From positions 1 through 39,983 of the forward strand of contig NZ_JRGK01000357.1 of the NCBI RefSeq assembly GCF_000764645.1: a DNA stretch of 39,983 bases. Reading direction: 5' to 3'. Numbering within the stretch: the first letter of the stretch is position 1; each line of letters opens with the position of its first letter. A program made the translations under genes and the position numbers. Source of the DNA: Aeromonas finlandensis (GTDB lineage: Bacteria > Pseudomonadota > Gammaproteobacteria > Enterobacterales > Aeromonadaceae). A model generated the notes under the pieces. That model did no database searches and was not told the DNA's origin. It worked only from the letters and a program-made list of their open reading frames with translations. Shown here piece after piece: positions 1 through 8,408 of the stretch.

Positions 1-540
1 ATAGTGACCGAGCACCTGATCCAGCACCACCTTCTGCTGACTGGCATCCGCGAATGACTGCAACTTGACGGTCATCCCCAGATCGGAAAGGTAATATTTG
101 TCGTTGGGCGATTGGCCATCAATCTGCAACCACGCCTTGAGCTTGACCACCTCACCCTGATAGATCTGCATCGGCAGAGCGGCAATGTCCAAGCGAATAT
201 CGGAGAGAATGCGCACCCGGTTGTCCGGGTCTACCTCGCCAATCGCCTGCCAGGGGCCCGGCATGGGATTGCGCAGGGTGATGAGATCGTGCTCCGGCAG
301 GGCCAGCCAGCCCACCTCGGCGGGCTTGACCTTGCCCACGTAGAGCTTGCTGCCATCGGGACGAACCAGGATCACCGACGGGGTACCCGGCTTGCGCTTG
401 ACGATGAAGGTGATCTCCTTCACCCCATAATCGATGCGAAAGCGGTTATCCAGCATGGGAATGTCAGAGGGGGCGAACACCTCGTTGGCCGTTGCTCCCA
501 GCGAGAATAACAGCAGCAGGCAGGCCCACCACTTGCTCAT
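1..540 (-). CDS. TIGR03503-family exported protein, C-terminus beyond window
   Basis: Leftward reading frame open from position 540 to the left edge, so only the first 180 residues are visible. It starts MSKWWACLLLLFSLGATA, a clear signal peptide with an AxA-type cleavage site, followed by NEVFAPSDIPMLDNRFRIDY. I recognise this from memory as the conserved gammaproteobacterial TIGR03503 family, which usually sits beside dnaQ; its function is unknown. The visible part is soluble and beta-rich in appearance (short alternating hydrophobic stretches) with no further membrane segment. Its ATG overlaps the dnaQ stop in an ATGA arrangement, so it is translationally coupled to and co-transcribed with dnaQ. 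The family name is fairly secure; any function would be a guess. Confidence 0.75.
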   Translation of the reverse strand, partial: MSKWWACLLLLFSLGATANEVFAPSDIPMLDNRFRIDYGVKEITFIVKRKPGTPSVILVRPDGSKLYVGKVKPAEVGWLALPEHDLITLRNPMPGPWQAIGEVDPDNRVRILSDIRLDIAALPMQIYQGEVVKLKAWLQIDGQSPNDKYYLSDLGMTVKLQSFADASQQKVVLDQVLGHY

Positions 541-1271
541 TGCCGCCACAGACAGCTTCCTCCCTTCTTCTGCACCAGATCCAGCCTCGCCTCGTGCAGC
601 GCTTGAACCTCGGCGCTGGCACGCACCACCTTGAGGGCGGGTCGGTTGCTTTCCAACCGGCGAATACTGGTGTCCTGATTGCTTTCGTTCTCGTTGCTTT
701 CGGTGGCCAGATTGAGTTTGGTCTGACCGCCTGTCATCAGCAGGTAGACGTCCGCCAGGATCTCCGCATCGAGCAAAGCCCCGTGCAGGGTACGGTGGGA
801 GTTGTCGATACCGTAACGATCGCACAGCACGTCAAGGTTGTTGCGCTTGCCGGGGAAGAGATCCCGCGCCATTGCCAAGGTATCGGTAATGGAGCAGATA
901 TCCGCGGTCTTGAAGTTGAGCCCGAGCTTGCTGAACTCGTAGTCCATGAAGCTCACGTCAAACGGCGCGTTGTGGGCGATCAGCTCGGCACCGCGGATGA
1001 AGTCGAGGAACTCATCGGCGATCTGGCTGAACGACGGCTTGTCACGCAGGAACTCGTCGGTGATACCGTGCACCTGGATCGCTTCCGGGTCGACCAGGCG
1101 ATCAGGCTTGATATAGACGTGATAGTGGTTACCGGTCAGCTTGCGGTTGATCACCTCCACACAGCCGATTTCGATAATGCGGTGACCCAGATAGACAGGG
1201 CCGCCCGCCGTATTCATACCTGTGGTTTCAGTATCCAGAATGATCTGGCGATTCAGTTGGGGTGTGTTCAT
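537..1271 (-). CDS. dnaQ: DNA polymerase III epsilon subunit, 3'-5' proofreading exonuclease
   Basis: The 244-residue product is the proofreading subunit of the replicative polymerase core. The DEDDh exonuclease motifs are all present: Exo I DTETTG with Asp13 and Glu15, Exo II HNAPFD with Asp105, and Exo III with His163 and Asp168 in TLHGALLDAE. The C-terminal ~60 residues after a polar linker (around 185-200) are the part that binds the alpha subunit in E. coli epsilon. Length matches E. coli DnaQ (243 aa). The start is the ATG 80 bp from the divergent rnhA start, as in E. coli, where the dnaQ and rnhA promoters overlap. The stop codon overlaps the start of the downstream TIGR03503 gene. Confidence 0.97.
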   Translation of the reverse strand: MNTPQLNRQIILDTETTGMNTAGGPVYLGHRIIEIGCVEVINRKLTGNHYHVYIKPDRLVDPEAIQVHGITDEFLRDKPSFSQIADEFLDFIRGAELIAHNAPFDVSFMDYEFSKLGLNFKTADICSITDTLAMARDLFPGKRNNLDVLCDRYGIDNSHRTLHGALLDAEILADVYLLMTGGQTKLNLATESNENESNQDTSIRRLESNRPALKVVRASAEVQALHEARLDLVQKKGGSCLWRQ

Positions 1272-1324
1272 GATCCAATCTATGTCAAACTTCGGCTTTA
1301 CTTACTCGCTAGTTTACCCCAAGC

Positions 1325-1368
1325 CTCATGTTAAAACAGATTGATTGCTCATGTTAAAACAGATTGAT
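1325..1368 (+). repeat. 21-bp tandem direct repeat spanning the rnhA start
   Basis: Two identical 21-bp copies (1325-1345 and 1348-1368) are separated by two bases, a 23-nt period. Each contains CTCATG followed by the first codons of rnhA. Because 23 is not a multiple of three, the upstream ATG (1328) is out of frame and opens a 9-codon frame (MLKQIDCSC) that stops at 1355-1357, overlapping the real ATG at 1351. It looks like a recent slippage duplication of the translation start. Confidence 0.9.
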
Positions 1369-1815
1369 GTCTATACCGACGGCTCCTGCCTCGGCAATCC
1401 GGGCCCGGGTGGTTATGGGGCCGTGATGGTCTACGGCAAGCACCGCAAAGAGATTTCCGCCGGATTCAAGTTGACCACCAATAACCGGATGGAGCTGATG
1501 GCCGCCATCATGGGCCTGCGTACCCTCAACGAACCGTGCAAGGTGCGCCTCACCACCGACAGCCAGTATGTCCGTCAGGGGATCACCCAGTGGATCATCG
1601 GCTGGAAGAAGAAAGGGTGGATGACCGCCAACCGTCAGCCGGTCAAGAACGTCGATCTCTGGAAGGAGCTGGATGCGGAAGTGGGTCGCCATCAGATTGA
1701 GTGGCTCTGGGTGAAGGGTCACTCCGGCCACCCCGAGAACGAACGGTGCGACGAGCTGGCCAGAGATGCCGCCTGCGGCAAGGATCTGGCCGAGGATACC
1801 GGCTACCAGCCCTGA
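1351..1815 (+). CDS. rnhA: Ribonuclease HI
   Basis: Cleaves the RNA strand of RNA-DNA hybrids. The 154-residue protein has the type-I catalytic carboxylates at the same numbering as E. coli: Asp10 ([14 protein letters not shown]), Glu48 (NNRMEL) and Asp70 (TTDSQY), plus His124 and Asp134. The basic protrusion GWKKKGW is present. I chose the ATG at 1351; a TTG two codons upstream would add only ML. The start region is duplicated (see the repeat entry), and I see no strong Shine-Dalgarno before it. The gene is divergent from dnaQ and its last 13 bp overlap the convergent end of the yafS-like methyltransferase. Confidence 0.97.
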   Translation: MLKQIDVYTDGSCLGNPGPGGYGAVMVYGKHRKEISAGFKLTTNNRMELMAAIMGLRTLNEPCKVRLTTDSQYVRQGITQWIIGWKKKGWMTANRQPVKNVDLWKELDAEVGRHQIEWLWVKGHSGHPENERCDELARDAACGKDLAEDTGYQP

Positions 1816-2525
1816 CGGGCCATTCCCGGTGTGGCGAGGGACTTTGGCAGTTGCCAGCGCCGCCGCACCGGGATCAGTGGAAAGCGCCGTTTACGGGCCG
1901 CAATCACATATACCGATGCAAATGCCCTGCAATAATCCCGCCCGATACTCTCCCGCCACCAACTGTGCCAGCTCTGTTTCCCCATAAACGAGTAGCCAAA
2001 ACGCTCGTCGAACATCACCTCGCATCCCAGCAGATGCAGCCAGTCCGTCACCCGCCCTGGGGTGAACATCCGTGCCGACCAGGGCATTCTGCGCCGCAAG
2101 AACGGCACACAGTGACCGATCCCGACCAGACTCATGGGGTTATAGCCACTGATGATCAGCCAGCCATCGTCGGTCAGCACTCTTTCAGCCTCACGCAACA
2201 CCTGATGGGGATCGGCAGAGAAATCGAGGCAGTGGGCCAACAGGCAGGCATCAACGCTGCCGGTGCGCACTGGCAGATCGAGGGGATCACCGTACATGTC
2301 GAGCAGTCGCCCACCGGGGGCGACCCCAATCTGGTGACGAATGGAGGAGCGTTTACAGGAGAGTTCGGCGCTCAGGGCACCAATTTTAAGTAGATGATAA
2401 CCAAACAGATTGGGGCACCAGTTGTCTAGCCGCTCCTGGATCTCGGCCGCCACCCAGTCCCCCATAGGCAATGCAGACCAGCTGGTCGGGATCTCGATTT
2501 GTTGTTCGGTACGTGCCACCTGCAT
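1803..2525 (-). CDS. yafS: Class I SAM-dependent methyltransferase, YafS-like
   Basis: The 240-residue protein has a Methyltransf_11-like core: [15 protein letters not shown] for the region around the first strand, then [23 protein letters not shown] and [20 protein letters not shown], then [11 protein letters not shown]. The glycine-rich motif I is degenerate, as in E. coli YafS. Its place between rnhA and gloB is exactly that of E. coli yafS, which supports the symbol; the substrate is unknown. The ATG at 2525 was chosen over a TTG four codons upstream. It runs opposite to both neighbours and overlaps the rnhA stop by 13 bp. Confidence 0.85.
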   Translation of the reverse strand: MQVARTEQQIEIPTSWSALPMGDWVAAEIQERLDNWCPNLFGYHLLKIGALSAELSCKRSSIRHQIGVAPGGRLLDMYGDPLDLPVRTGSVDACLLAHCLDFSADPHQVLREAERVLTDDGWLIISGYNPMSLVGIGHCVPFLRRRMPWSARMFTPGRVTDWLHLLGCEVMFDERFGYSFMGKQSWHSWWRESIGRDYCRAFASVYVIAARKRRFPLIPVRRRWQLPKSLATPGMARQGW

Positions 2526-2597
2526 AATAGGGCTCAACTCGGGGTTTCGAACGCCATCCTGTTATATAAGATACCCTCCCTAAAGAGAAGCAGACTC

Positions 2598-3362
2598 ATG
2601 TATCCAGTGATCACAGTTCCAGCCTTTAATGACAACTACATCTGGTTGATCCGCCACGAAAATCACTGTCTGGTGGTCGACCCGGGCGATGCGGCACCCG
2701 TGCTGGAGCGGCTCGAGGTATTGGGGCTGGTGCTCGACGCCATCCTGCTGACCCATCACCATCACGACCATGTGGGAGGTGTTACCGAGCTGCTCAGCCA
2801 CTTCCCCCACGCCCGGCTCTATGGCCCCAAACTGGACCCGATGCCGGATCATCACGGGCAGTGGCTGGAAGATGGCGATCAGATCAACTGGCATGGCCTC
2901 GCCCTCGAGGTGATCCATGTGCCCGGGCACACCCGCGGCCACATCGCCTACCATGGCAACGGCATGCTGTTTTGTGGTGACACCCTTTTCTCGGCCGGTT
3001 GTGGCCGCCTGTTTGAAGGGACGCCGGAGCAGATGTACCACTCGCTGCAACGACTCGCCGCCCTGCCCGATGAGACCCTCATCTATTGTGCCCACGAGTA
3101 CACCCTCTCCAACCTGCGCTTTGCCTATGCGGTCGAGCCGGACAACCCGGCGATCCGCCGCCAGATCGGGCTGATCAGCAAACTGCGGCAACAAGGGCTG
3201 CCAAGCCTGCCAACCCGGCTGGGGGACGAACGCACGTTCAACATTTTTCTGCGATGCGAACAGGATTCAGTGAAATTTTCTGCTGAAAAACATGGGCTAA
3301 AATGCGTGGAAAATCCGATAGATACCTTCACCATCCTGCGTCAGTGGAAGGACGTTTTTTGA
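2598..3362 (+). CDS. gloB: Hydroxyacylglutathione hydrolase (glyoxalase II)
   Basis: Hydrolyses S-lactoylglutathione to D-lactate and glutathione in methylglyoxal detoxification. The 254-residue protein has the metallo-beta-lactamase metal motif THHHHDHVGG (residues 52-61), the second histidine in GHTRGH (His111), the bridging aspartate in FCGDTLFSAGCGR (Asp128) and the last ligand in YCAHEYT (His166). The C-terminal glutathione-binding region is complete (FTILRQW). Start chosen at the ATG followed by YPVITVPAFNDNY, preceded by a purine-rich AAGAGAAG. The gene is divergent from yafS and lies just before mltD, as in E. coli. Confidence 0.96.
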   Translation: MYPVITVPAFNDNYIWLIRHENHCLVVDPGDAAPVLERLEVLGLVLDAILLTHHHHDHVGGVTELLSHFPHARLYGPKLDPMPDHHGQWLEDGDQINWHGLALEVIHVPGHTRGHIAYHGNGMLFCGDTLFSAGCGRLFEGTPEQMYHSLQRLAALPDETLIYCAHEYTLSNLRFAYAVEPDNPAIRRQIGLISKLRQQGLPSLPTRLGDERTFNIFLRCEQDSVKFSAEKHGLKCVENPIDTFTILRQWKDVF

Positions 3363-3432
3363 ACAAACCTTGATCAGGGGGCCATTGCCCCTTATGATGC
3401 GGGCTGTTTTTCCTAAAAATGACCGGAACGAG

Positions 3433-4986
3433 ATGAAGGTACGAACGGCCTTATTGGCAGCGCTGTTGCTCAGCGGCTGCCAAAACCTGAGCCATCAGGA
3501 TGACCGGGCGCTAACGGCAATCGAGCCGATCAAGTCCCCCCAGGTCAAGAAAAAAGCGCATAAAAAACACTCTTCCCATTTCCTGTTTGGCGATGAACAG
3601 CTGGACGAAATGGGAGATACGGACAATCTGTGGGTGCGTATCAGCGATGATATGCAGCTGGAAACCCCGGACAATGCCCGCATCCGCCAACAACGAGAGT
3701 GGCTGTTGCGCAATGATAAGCATCTGGCGACCATTGCCAGCCGGGCTGAACCCTACCTCTATTTGATGGTGGCGGAGATTGAACGGCGTGAGCTGCCAAT
3801 GGAGCTTATTACTGTCCCGATGATCGAGAGCATGTTTGATCCTCATGCCCGATCCCGCAGCAATGCCGTCGGTTTGTGGCAGTTTGTGCCCGCCACCGGC
3901 AAGAACTTCGGTCTGCGCCACGACAACTGGTATGACGGACGGCGCGATGTGCTGGCCTCCACCAATGCGGCGCTCGACTATCTGGAGTACCTGAACCGCT
4001 TCTTTGACGGTGACTGGCTGCAAACGCTGGCCGCCTACAATGCCGGCGAAGGACGAGTGCGCAACGCTATTTTGCGCAACCAGCGAGCGGGCAAACCGAC
4101 TGACTACTGGTCACTCGATCTGCCGCGCGAAACCCAGATGTATGTACCGAAGATCCTCGCCATGGCTGACATGATCAGCAATGCGGACCAGTACAACGTC
4201 AAGTTGCCGGTGCTCGCCAACCAGCCGAAATTGAGGGTGGTGGAGACAGGCAGCCAGATCGACCTGAACGTAGCCGCTCAACTGGCTGGACTGCGCACGT
4301 CAGAGCTCAAGGAGGTCAATCCGGCCCTGAGCCGTGGCGTGATGTCGCCGCGCGGTCCTTATCGCCTGCTGGTACCCGTCGAGTATGCCGATACTCTGGA
4401 ACTGGCACTGGCCGACCTGCCCAGAAGCGAGCGGATCCGCACTCGCTCCTATCAGGTCACCAGTGGCGATACCCTGTCACGCATCGCCCAGAATCATGGC
4501 GTCAGCGTCAGCGAGCTGAAACTGGCCAACAATCTGCGTGGCAACAGCCTGCGCCGTGGTCAGCAGCTGATGATCCCGACCCGTGGTCAGGTCAGCAGCA
4601 AGGCAAGCGCCGCCAGCAAACCGCAGCAGCTGGCCAGCCGTGGCAGCAGCCAGAAAGCCAAAGTCAGCTACAAGGTGCGCTCAGGTGACAACCTGTGGAG
4701 CATCAGCCAGGCCCATGGCGTGACGCATGACGAGCTGGCCAAGTGGAACGGTCTGAATGCCAAATCGGCGCTCAAGCCGGGCATGAAGCTGGTGGTCTAT
4801 CCCAAGCAAGGGAAGAAGATCGACAAGTCGATGGTCTATCAGGTTCGCCGTGGCGACTCCATCTCCTCCATCGCGGCTCGCTTCCAGGTGGCCATCAACG
4901 ATGTGATGCGCTGGAACCAGCTGGATAAAGGGGATTACCTCAAGCCGGGCCAAGAGATCACCCTGTTTGTGAAGAACAACAGCTAG
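3433..4986 (+). CDS. mltD: Membrane-bound lytic murein transglycosylase D
   Basis: Lipoprotein that cleaves the glycan strands of peptidoglycan in the periplasm. The 517-residue product starts MKVRTALLAALLLSGC, with lipobox Leu-Ser-Gly-Cys at Cys16. This decides the start; the frame extends 21 codons further up without a signal-like sequence. The goose-lysozyme-like SLT domain spans about 105-230, with catalytic Glu132 in PMIESMFDPHARS, then GLWQFVPATG and AAYNAGEGRVRNA. Three LysM repeats follow at about 339-382, 412-455 and 468-512; many MltD proteins have two. A strong terminator follows the stop by 26 bp. Confidence 0.95.
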   Translation: MKVRTALLAALLLSGCQNLSHQDDRALTAIEPIKSPQVKKKAHKKHSSHFLFGDEQLDEMGDTDNLWVRISDDMQLETPDNARIRQQREWLLRNDKHLATIASRAEPYLYLMVAEIERRELPMELITVPMIESMFDPHARSRSNAVGLWQFVPATGKNFGLRHDNWYDGRRDVLASTNAALDYLEYLNRFFDGDWLQTLAAYNAGEGRVRNAILRNQRAGKPTDYWSLDLPRETQMYVPKILAMADMISNADQYNVKLPVLANQPKLRVVETGSQIDLNVAAQLAGLRTSELKEVNPALSRGVMSPRGPYRLLVPVEYADTLELALADLPRSERIRTRSYQVTSGDTLSRIAQNHGVSVSELKLANNLRGNSLRRGQQLMIPTRGQVSSKASAASKPQQLASRGSSQKAKVSYKVRSGDNLWSISQAHGVTHDELAKWNGLNAKSALKPGMKLVVYPKQGKKIDKSMVYQVRRGDSISSIAARFQVAINDVMRWNQLDKGDYLKPGQEITLFVKNNS

Positions 4987-5012
4987 GCGCCACCGCTTGA
5001 ACCCGATACAAA

Positions 5013-5045
5013 ACGGGGCCAGTCAGATGACTGGCCCCGTTTTTT
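5013..5045 (+). terminator. Intrinsic terminator after mltD
   Basis: A perfect 12-bp stem (ACGGGGCCAGTC at 5013-5024 and its complement at 5029-5040) closes a 4-nt loop and is followed by five more T. Confidence 0.95.
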
Positions 5046-5361
5046 ATCTCTGCGGTACATCGCGGCGCCTGAGGCCCTCATCCAGACGAGGCGCGTCGCC
5101 GCATCTGCCAAGAGCAGATCCCTGACGGCTACAACGCCCACAGCGATCGGAAGATCCCCTCACAGGGCCTGCTGGCACTGCCTGTGGCCCATTCCGTCAT
5201 CCTGCCGGTCACTATAAGCTGGATTTATGGCTTTTCGCCAAATGACCTAACTTTCATTTATGCCGAGCAGCCATTGCCAGAAGTGCCCCGTTGAGCCATT
5301 GGCAGTCACCAGAAGCCATCCGTCCGCTCCCCCTCACCTCTCGCAGCAAAGAGCTCAGACG
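5046..5361. other. Intergenic region between mltD terminator and astE 3' end
   Basis: No gene is supported here. A rightward frame is open from about 5075 to 5294 but has no usable start or recognisable family. The word GCCATTG recurs at about 5270 and 5296, giving a weak imperfect repeat; no clear terminator for astE was found in it. Confidence 0.5.
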
Positions 5362-6387
5362 CTACTCCCAAAGCCGGGTTGGCACCACCAGCAAGACAGT
5401 GCGCTGACCAATCGCCACATTGGCATTGGGGAAGACCACCGCTTCGCGCGGCTGCTCGACGGTGTAGCGCTGCTCGCCATCCTCGGCCAGCACGAACCCT
5501 TGCGGAAATTCGGTGAAGTTGTCCACATCGCTGGCGAACAGAAAGCGAAACTGCTCCGATTGTTTGGTGATCGCCCGATCGATGGCAAACAGAGTGAACT
5601 CATCTGCCCGCCAGGGTTCGAGCACCACCTCATCCTGAGTGACCAGCTCCTGCAGTGCCTGCCGGGTTTCGATAAAGCGGGTCATGTCGTTCTCGCCAAA
5701 TGGCCTGACCTTGCCCAGCTCCACCGTGAAGGCATGGGCGCCGTGCTGGCGCGAGCTGTAGTAGCTGAAGGTGGTGGTCGGGCTGGCGGAGAGCAGAATA
5801 GTGCGTACTCCGCAGGCACCGAGGAACTGCACCTGCTCTCGGCAGTGGGGCCGCTCATGGGGGAAGGGGTAAACGGCGAACTTCTCGTGGCGCGAGCCGC
5901 GAATGGCGGTGTGCAGGTCGTAGTGGTAGCGAGGACGGGCCGGATCGGCAAAGAAGCGGCTCACATACTGCTCAAGGCGCATGGCGCGGATCCGCTCCCG
6001 ATTGCAGAGCCCCTCCCCCTTGCTGTGGGCACCGGAGAAGAGGCGATTCATGTTCTCTTCTACCTCCCGCAGCCCCAGATTCATCGCCGCCGGATTGCCA
6101 AACAGGAACAGCACCCGATGGCGGGCGGTCAGTTCACCTGAGAGCAGGCGGCTCAGCAGCTGGTTGCAGATCTCGATGGGGGCGGTCTCGTTGCCGTGGA
6201 TGCCGCAAGAGAGGACGATATCCTTGCGTCCGCCAGGCTGATCGCCCGCGCCACTGGCAGGCTCCAGACAGAGCACTCCCGTATCCCAGACACTGATCCG
6301 CGTGCCATCGGACAGGGCAAATTCAAAGGGCTCAAGCTGCCACTCATTGCTGCGGGTCAGGGCCAAAAAATCGTGCTGGGGAATCAT
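5362..6387 (-). CDS. astE: Succinylglutamate desuccinylase
   Basis: Last step of the arginine succinyltransferase pathway: N-succinylglutamate to succinate and glutamate. The 341-residue zinc carboxypeptidase-like protein has the metal motif GIHGNETAP (His64, Glu67), the third ligand in YDLHTAIRGS (His159) and the catalytic glutamate in FTVELGKV (Glu222). I chose the ATG at 6387 because GAGGGTGA lies at good spacing before it; a GTG nine codons upstream is possible. The other ast genes (astC, A, D, B) are not in the window, so astE stands alone here. A perfect inverted repeat that could also serve as a CRP-like site lies about 100 bp upstream. Confidence 0.93.
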   Translation of the reverse strand: MIPQHDFLALTRSNEWQLEPFEFALSDGTRISVWDTGVLCLEPASGAGDQPGGRKDIVLSCGIHGNETAPIEICNQLLSRLLSGELTARHRVLFLFGNPAAMNLGLREVEENMNRLFSGAHSKGEGLCNRERIRAMRLEQYVSRFFADPARPRYHYDLHTAIRGSRHEKFAVYPFPHERPHCREQVQFLGACGVRTILLSASPTTTFSYYSSRQHGAHAFTVELGKVRPFGENDMTRFIETRQALQELVTQDEVVLEPWRADEFTLFAIDRAITKQSEQFRFLFASDVDNFTEFPQGFVLAEDGEQRYTVEQPREAVVFPNANVAIGQRTVLLVVPTRLWE

Positions 6388-6486
6388 CCGTCTCACCCTC
6401 TTGCGCTGGAACACTATGGCCGGATTATACGCAAGGCATCGCGGCTTAAAATCGTTTTTTAAACAAATTCAAACATTAACGACACA

Positions 6487-6504
6487 ATTGTGATAACAAT
6501 CGAA
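6487..6504 (-). promoter_or_regulatory. Possible operator or CRP-like site upstream of astE
   Basis: ATTGT-GATA-ACAAT is a perfect 5-bp inverted repeat about 100 bp before the astE start. The overlapping TGTGA-N6-TCGAA matches the CRP consensus at 8 of 10 core bases. Either reading is an inference; the surrounding 6415-6681 holds no gene. Confidence 0.3.
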
Positions 6505-6681
6505 CGACGGCTCAATGAAAATAGCGATGTGAAATAAAGAAGAGAGGAAAGAGGATCAACGAATAACAGGGGGAAAACGAGGGGGAGATAACACTGACTA
6601 TTGCCAGCCCGATGGCAGGGCGCCACAGGGGCAGAGCGGAAAACGGATCAGCAGAAAAACGAGGCATCCATGCCCGGTTGA

Positions 6682-6891
6682 TCAACCACGCCAGAACGGC
6701 TTGGTGGTCTCTTGATAACGGTCAGCTTCGTTCAGGCCGATGTCTTTGAGCAGGTACTCGGGCAGCTCGGAGAGCTGGCGACGGCTGCGGCTGCGATCCA
6801 GCCAGGTCAGAACGGTCATTTTTACGCGAGCAGCCAGATTCAATTGGCTGGACTGCTGGTAACCGGCTTCGGTATAAGTCATGTTGGCCAT
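6682..6891 (-). CDS. DUF1127 domain small protein
   Basis: A 69-residue basic protein whose C-terminal half, RRQLSELPEYLLKDIGLNEA, is the DUF1127 signature: an arginine-rich helix, L-x-x-L-x-D-x-L-L-x-D-I-G and a terminal Arg-rich tail. An AGAGGAG ribosome-binding site lies just upstream, which makes the start secure. Proteins of this family with longer C-terminal forms have been linked to phosphate, carbon and RNA metabolism in alphaproteobacteria; the role of this gammaproteobacterial form is unknown. It is monocistronic. Confidence 0.85.
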   Translation of the reverse strand: MANMTYTEAGYQQSSQLNLAARVKMTVLTWLDRSRSRRQLSELPEYLLKDIGLNEADRYQETTKPFWRG

Positions 6892-7414
6892 GATGTGGCT
6901 CCTCTGAATATCTGTTTACGCACTGGGCTTTATTTGATGCGCAAAGCTTAGTCAGAGAGCAGGGCCGACTCAATTGACGAATTTTGATACATTACATTAG
7001 TAAAACTAATAGTAAAAATCTGCCTGATACTATTTTAATTCATTGATTTATAACGAGTAATAAAATCCATTATCGGTCACCCACTGCCCACAGCATATTG
7101 TGCTGCATTGCACCACCTTACATATGCAATTTACCGCGTTGCCTATGCACTCGCCAATGGGCTTCCAATGAGTAGCAACCCAATAATTACATTTGATTGT
7201 TAAGGTTATGATCTTCTGGCGATCTACAGTTAACACAATGAAACATAAAATAAACTTACTTTTCTTTCCGCGCGGCGCCCTCGATGGCGACCCGCAAATC
7301 CCCCTCTTGGCGTGCAACCGGCATGCTGGTATGGTTATTTATACAGTAGTTTACTCCCCTGCCCTGACGCCATAGCTTATGCCGTCAAGGGCAGATGAAA
7401 CCACAGGATCATCG
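6892..7414. other. AT-rich intergenic region between the DUF1127 gene and tus
   Basis: 523 bp, clearly AT-richer than its neighbours between about 6975 and 7260. It contains a small palindrome ATTAGT-AAA-ACTAAT (6996-7010) and a larger inverted repeat just before tus (separate entry). An 89-codon leftward open frame (7048-7317) has no recognisable family or ribosome-binding site and is not called. In E. coli a Ter site lies in the equivalent place before tus; I found no convincing match to the E. coli Ter core here. Confidence 0.5.
7359..7394. promoter_or_regulatory. Inverted repeat immediately upstream of tus
   Basis: The arms CTGCCC-TGACG and CGTCA-A-GGGCAG flank a near-palindromic core CATAGCTTATG. 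The right arm ends 20 bp before the tus ATG. This may be an operator or leader hairpin; E. coli tus is autoregulated from its promoter region, but by a non-palindromic Ter site, so the parallel is only suggestive. Confidence 0.45.
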
Positions 7415-8308
7415 ATGGATACCTTTACCCCGACCGCTGCCCTGCGTCAACAGATGGCCGCCATTGAAGCCTCCCTCAACCAGTTGGCCGATCTGCTTGG
7501 CCAGCTCGCGCTGCAGGAGGCCCATGTCTATCCCCTCCCCCCGGTGCCACAGGGGGAAGAACACGACCCGATCGCGCAGATTGAGGTGGGCTATCTCAAC
7601 GGCGAAGCGGCGCTGGCGGCCACCCTCGCCGCCTATCGGGATCACAGCGCCCGCCCCGGCTGCTCCACCAAGGCGACTCACCGGCTGCCCGGCTGGTTGC
7701 GCTTTCCCGCCGCCGCCGCCCCTCTCATCCAGCCGCTGGTTGAGGAGATCAACCAGCGCAAACTCGATTTCAAGGCACTGGTGCAGCAGGCGGGGGGACG
7801 GGACGAGAAGTTCGAGCTGGTACATACCGCCCTGCCCGGGGTGATCACCTTGCAGGTCTACCGCAAACTGACCCTGCTGGCGGGGGAGCTGCAATCCCTC
7901 GGCTTTACCTGGGCCGACAAGCAAACCATCAATCGCCTCAGTCGCGAGCAGGTGCTGGAGATGCTGGAGCGCAGCCGCCGCTACATACCGGCCCTCTCCA
8001 ACAACGAGGAGTGGAGCAAGATGGTGGATCAGGAGGTGTACGACATTCGCCGCCTGCCCGCCGATGCCGAGCTGCGGATCCGCCGCCCGGTCAAGACCCA
8101 CCCGATGATCAACCTGCTCTGGCTGGAGCGCACCCCGCGCAAGCAGCAGATCAAGGCGAGCCTGCCGCTGCTGCTCTGCTCCGATACCCCGCCCGCGGTC
8201 ACCCATCTGGGCAACTATCCCCCCAAGAGCCGACAGGCGCGGCGGGATCGCAAGATTGGCGGCGAGCCCATCATCGAGCGGCTGCACCTCTATCTCTATC
8301 AGGGGTGA
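7415..8308 (+). CDS. tus: Replication terminus site-binding protein Tus
   Basis: Binds Ter sites as a monomer and blocks the replicative helicase from one direction. The 297-residue product aligns by eye with E. coli Tus along its length: STKATHRLPG corresponds to the E. coli SSKAAVRLPG, FELVHTALPGVITLQVYR (His137) to the segment with the lock residue His144, ELRIRRPVKTHP to the DNA-contacting KIKRPVKVQP, and the end RLHLYLYQG to RLHLYVAD. These alignments are from memory. Start chosen at the ATG with AGGA seven bases upstream; the frame stays open 12 codons further up. Downstream, the original 3' flank is broken by two insertion sequences. Confidence 0.9.
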   Translation: MDTFTPTAALRQQMAAIEASLNQLADLLGQLALQEAHVYPLPPVPQGEEHDPIAQIEVGYLNGEAALAATLAAYRDHSARPGCSTKATHRLPGWLRFPAAAAPLIQPLVEEINQRKLDFKALVQQAGGRDEKFELVHTALPGVITLQVYRKLTLLAGELQSLGFTWADKQTINRLSREQVLEMLERSRRYIPALSNNEEWSKMVDQEVYDIRRLPADAELRIRRPVKTHPMINLLWLERTPRKQQIKASLPLLLCSDTPPAVTHLGNYPPKSRQARRDRKIGGEPIIERLHLYLYQG

Positions 8309-8408
8309 CTGGAGCTGGGCCGCCTTGCCGCGATAAAGGCGTATCTCGCATCTGCCCCCTGTCTAGTCCTGAAATAGGTTTACACATTTTCGGCTAGCGT
8401 TTCTCCAC

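Noticed and set aside
5075..5294. A rightward open stretch of about 70 codons between mltD and astE
   Set aside because: It has no start codon after the preceding stop and no resemblance to a known family; too short to call a gene remnant.
6980..7015. Possible Ter site near TTAGTTTTACTAATG on the leftward strand
   Set aside because: Only the TTAGTT part agrees with the E. coli Ter sequence; the essential central bases do not match.
7048..7317. An 89-codon leftward open frame in the AT-rich region before tus
   Set aside because: It has no ribosome-binding site or recognisable family, and stops are simply scarce here by chance. It cannot be excluded but is not supported.
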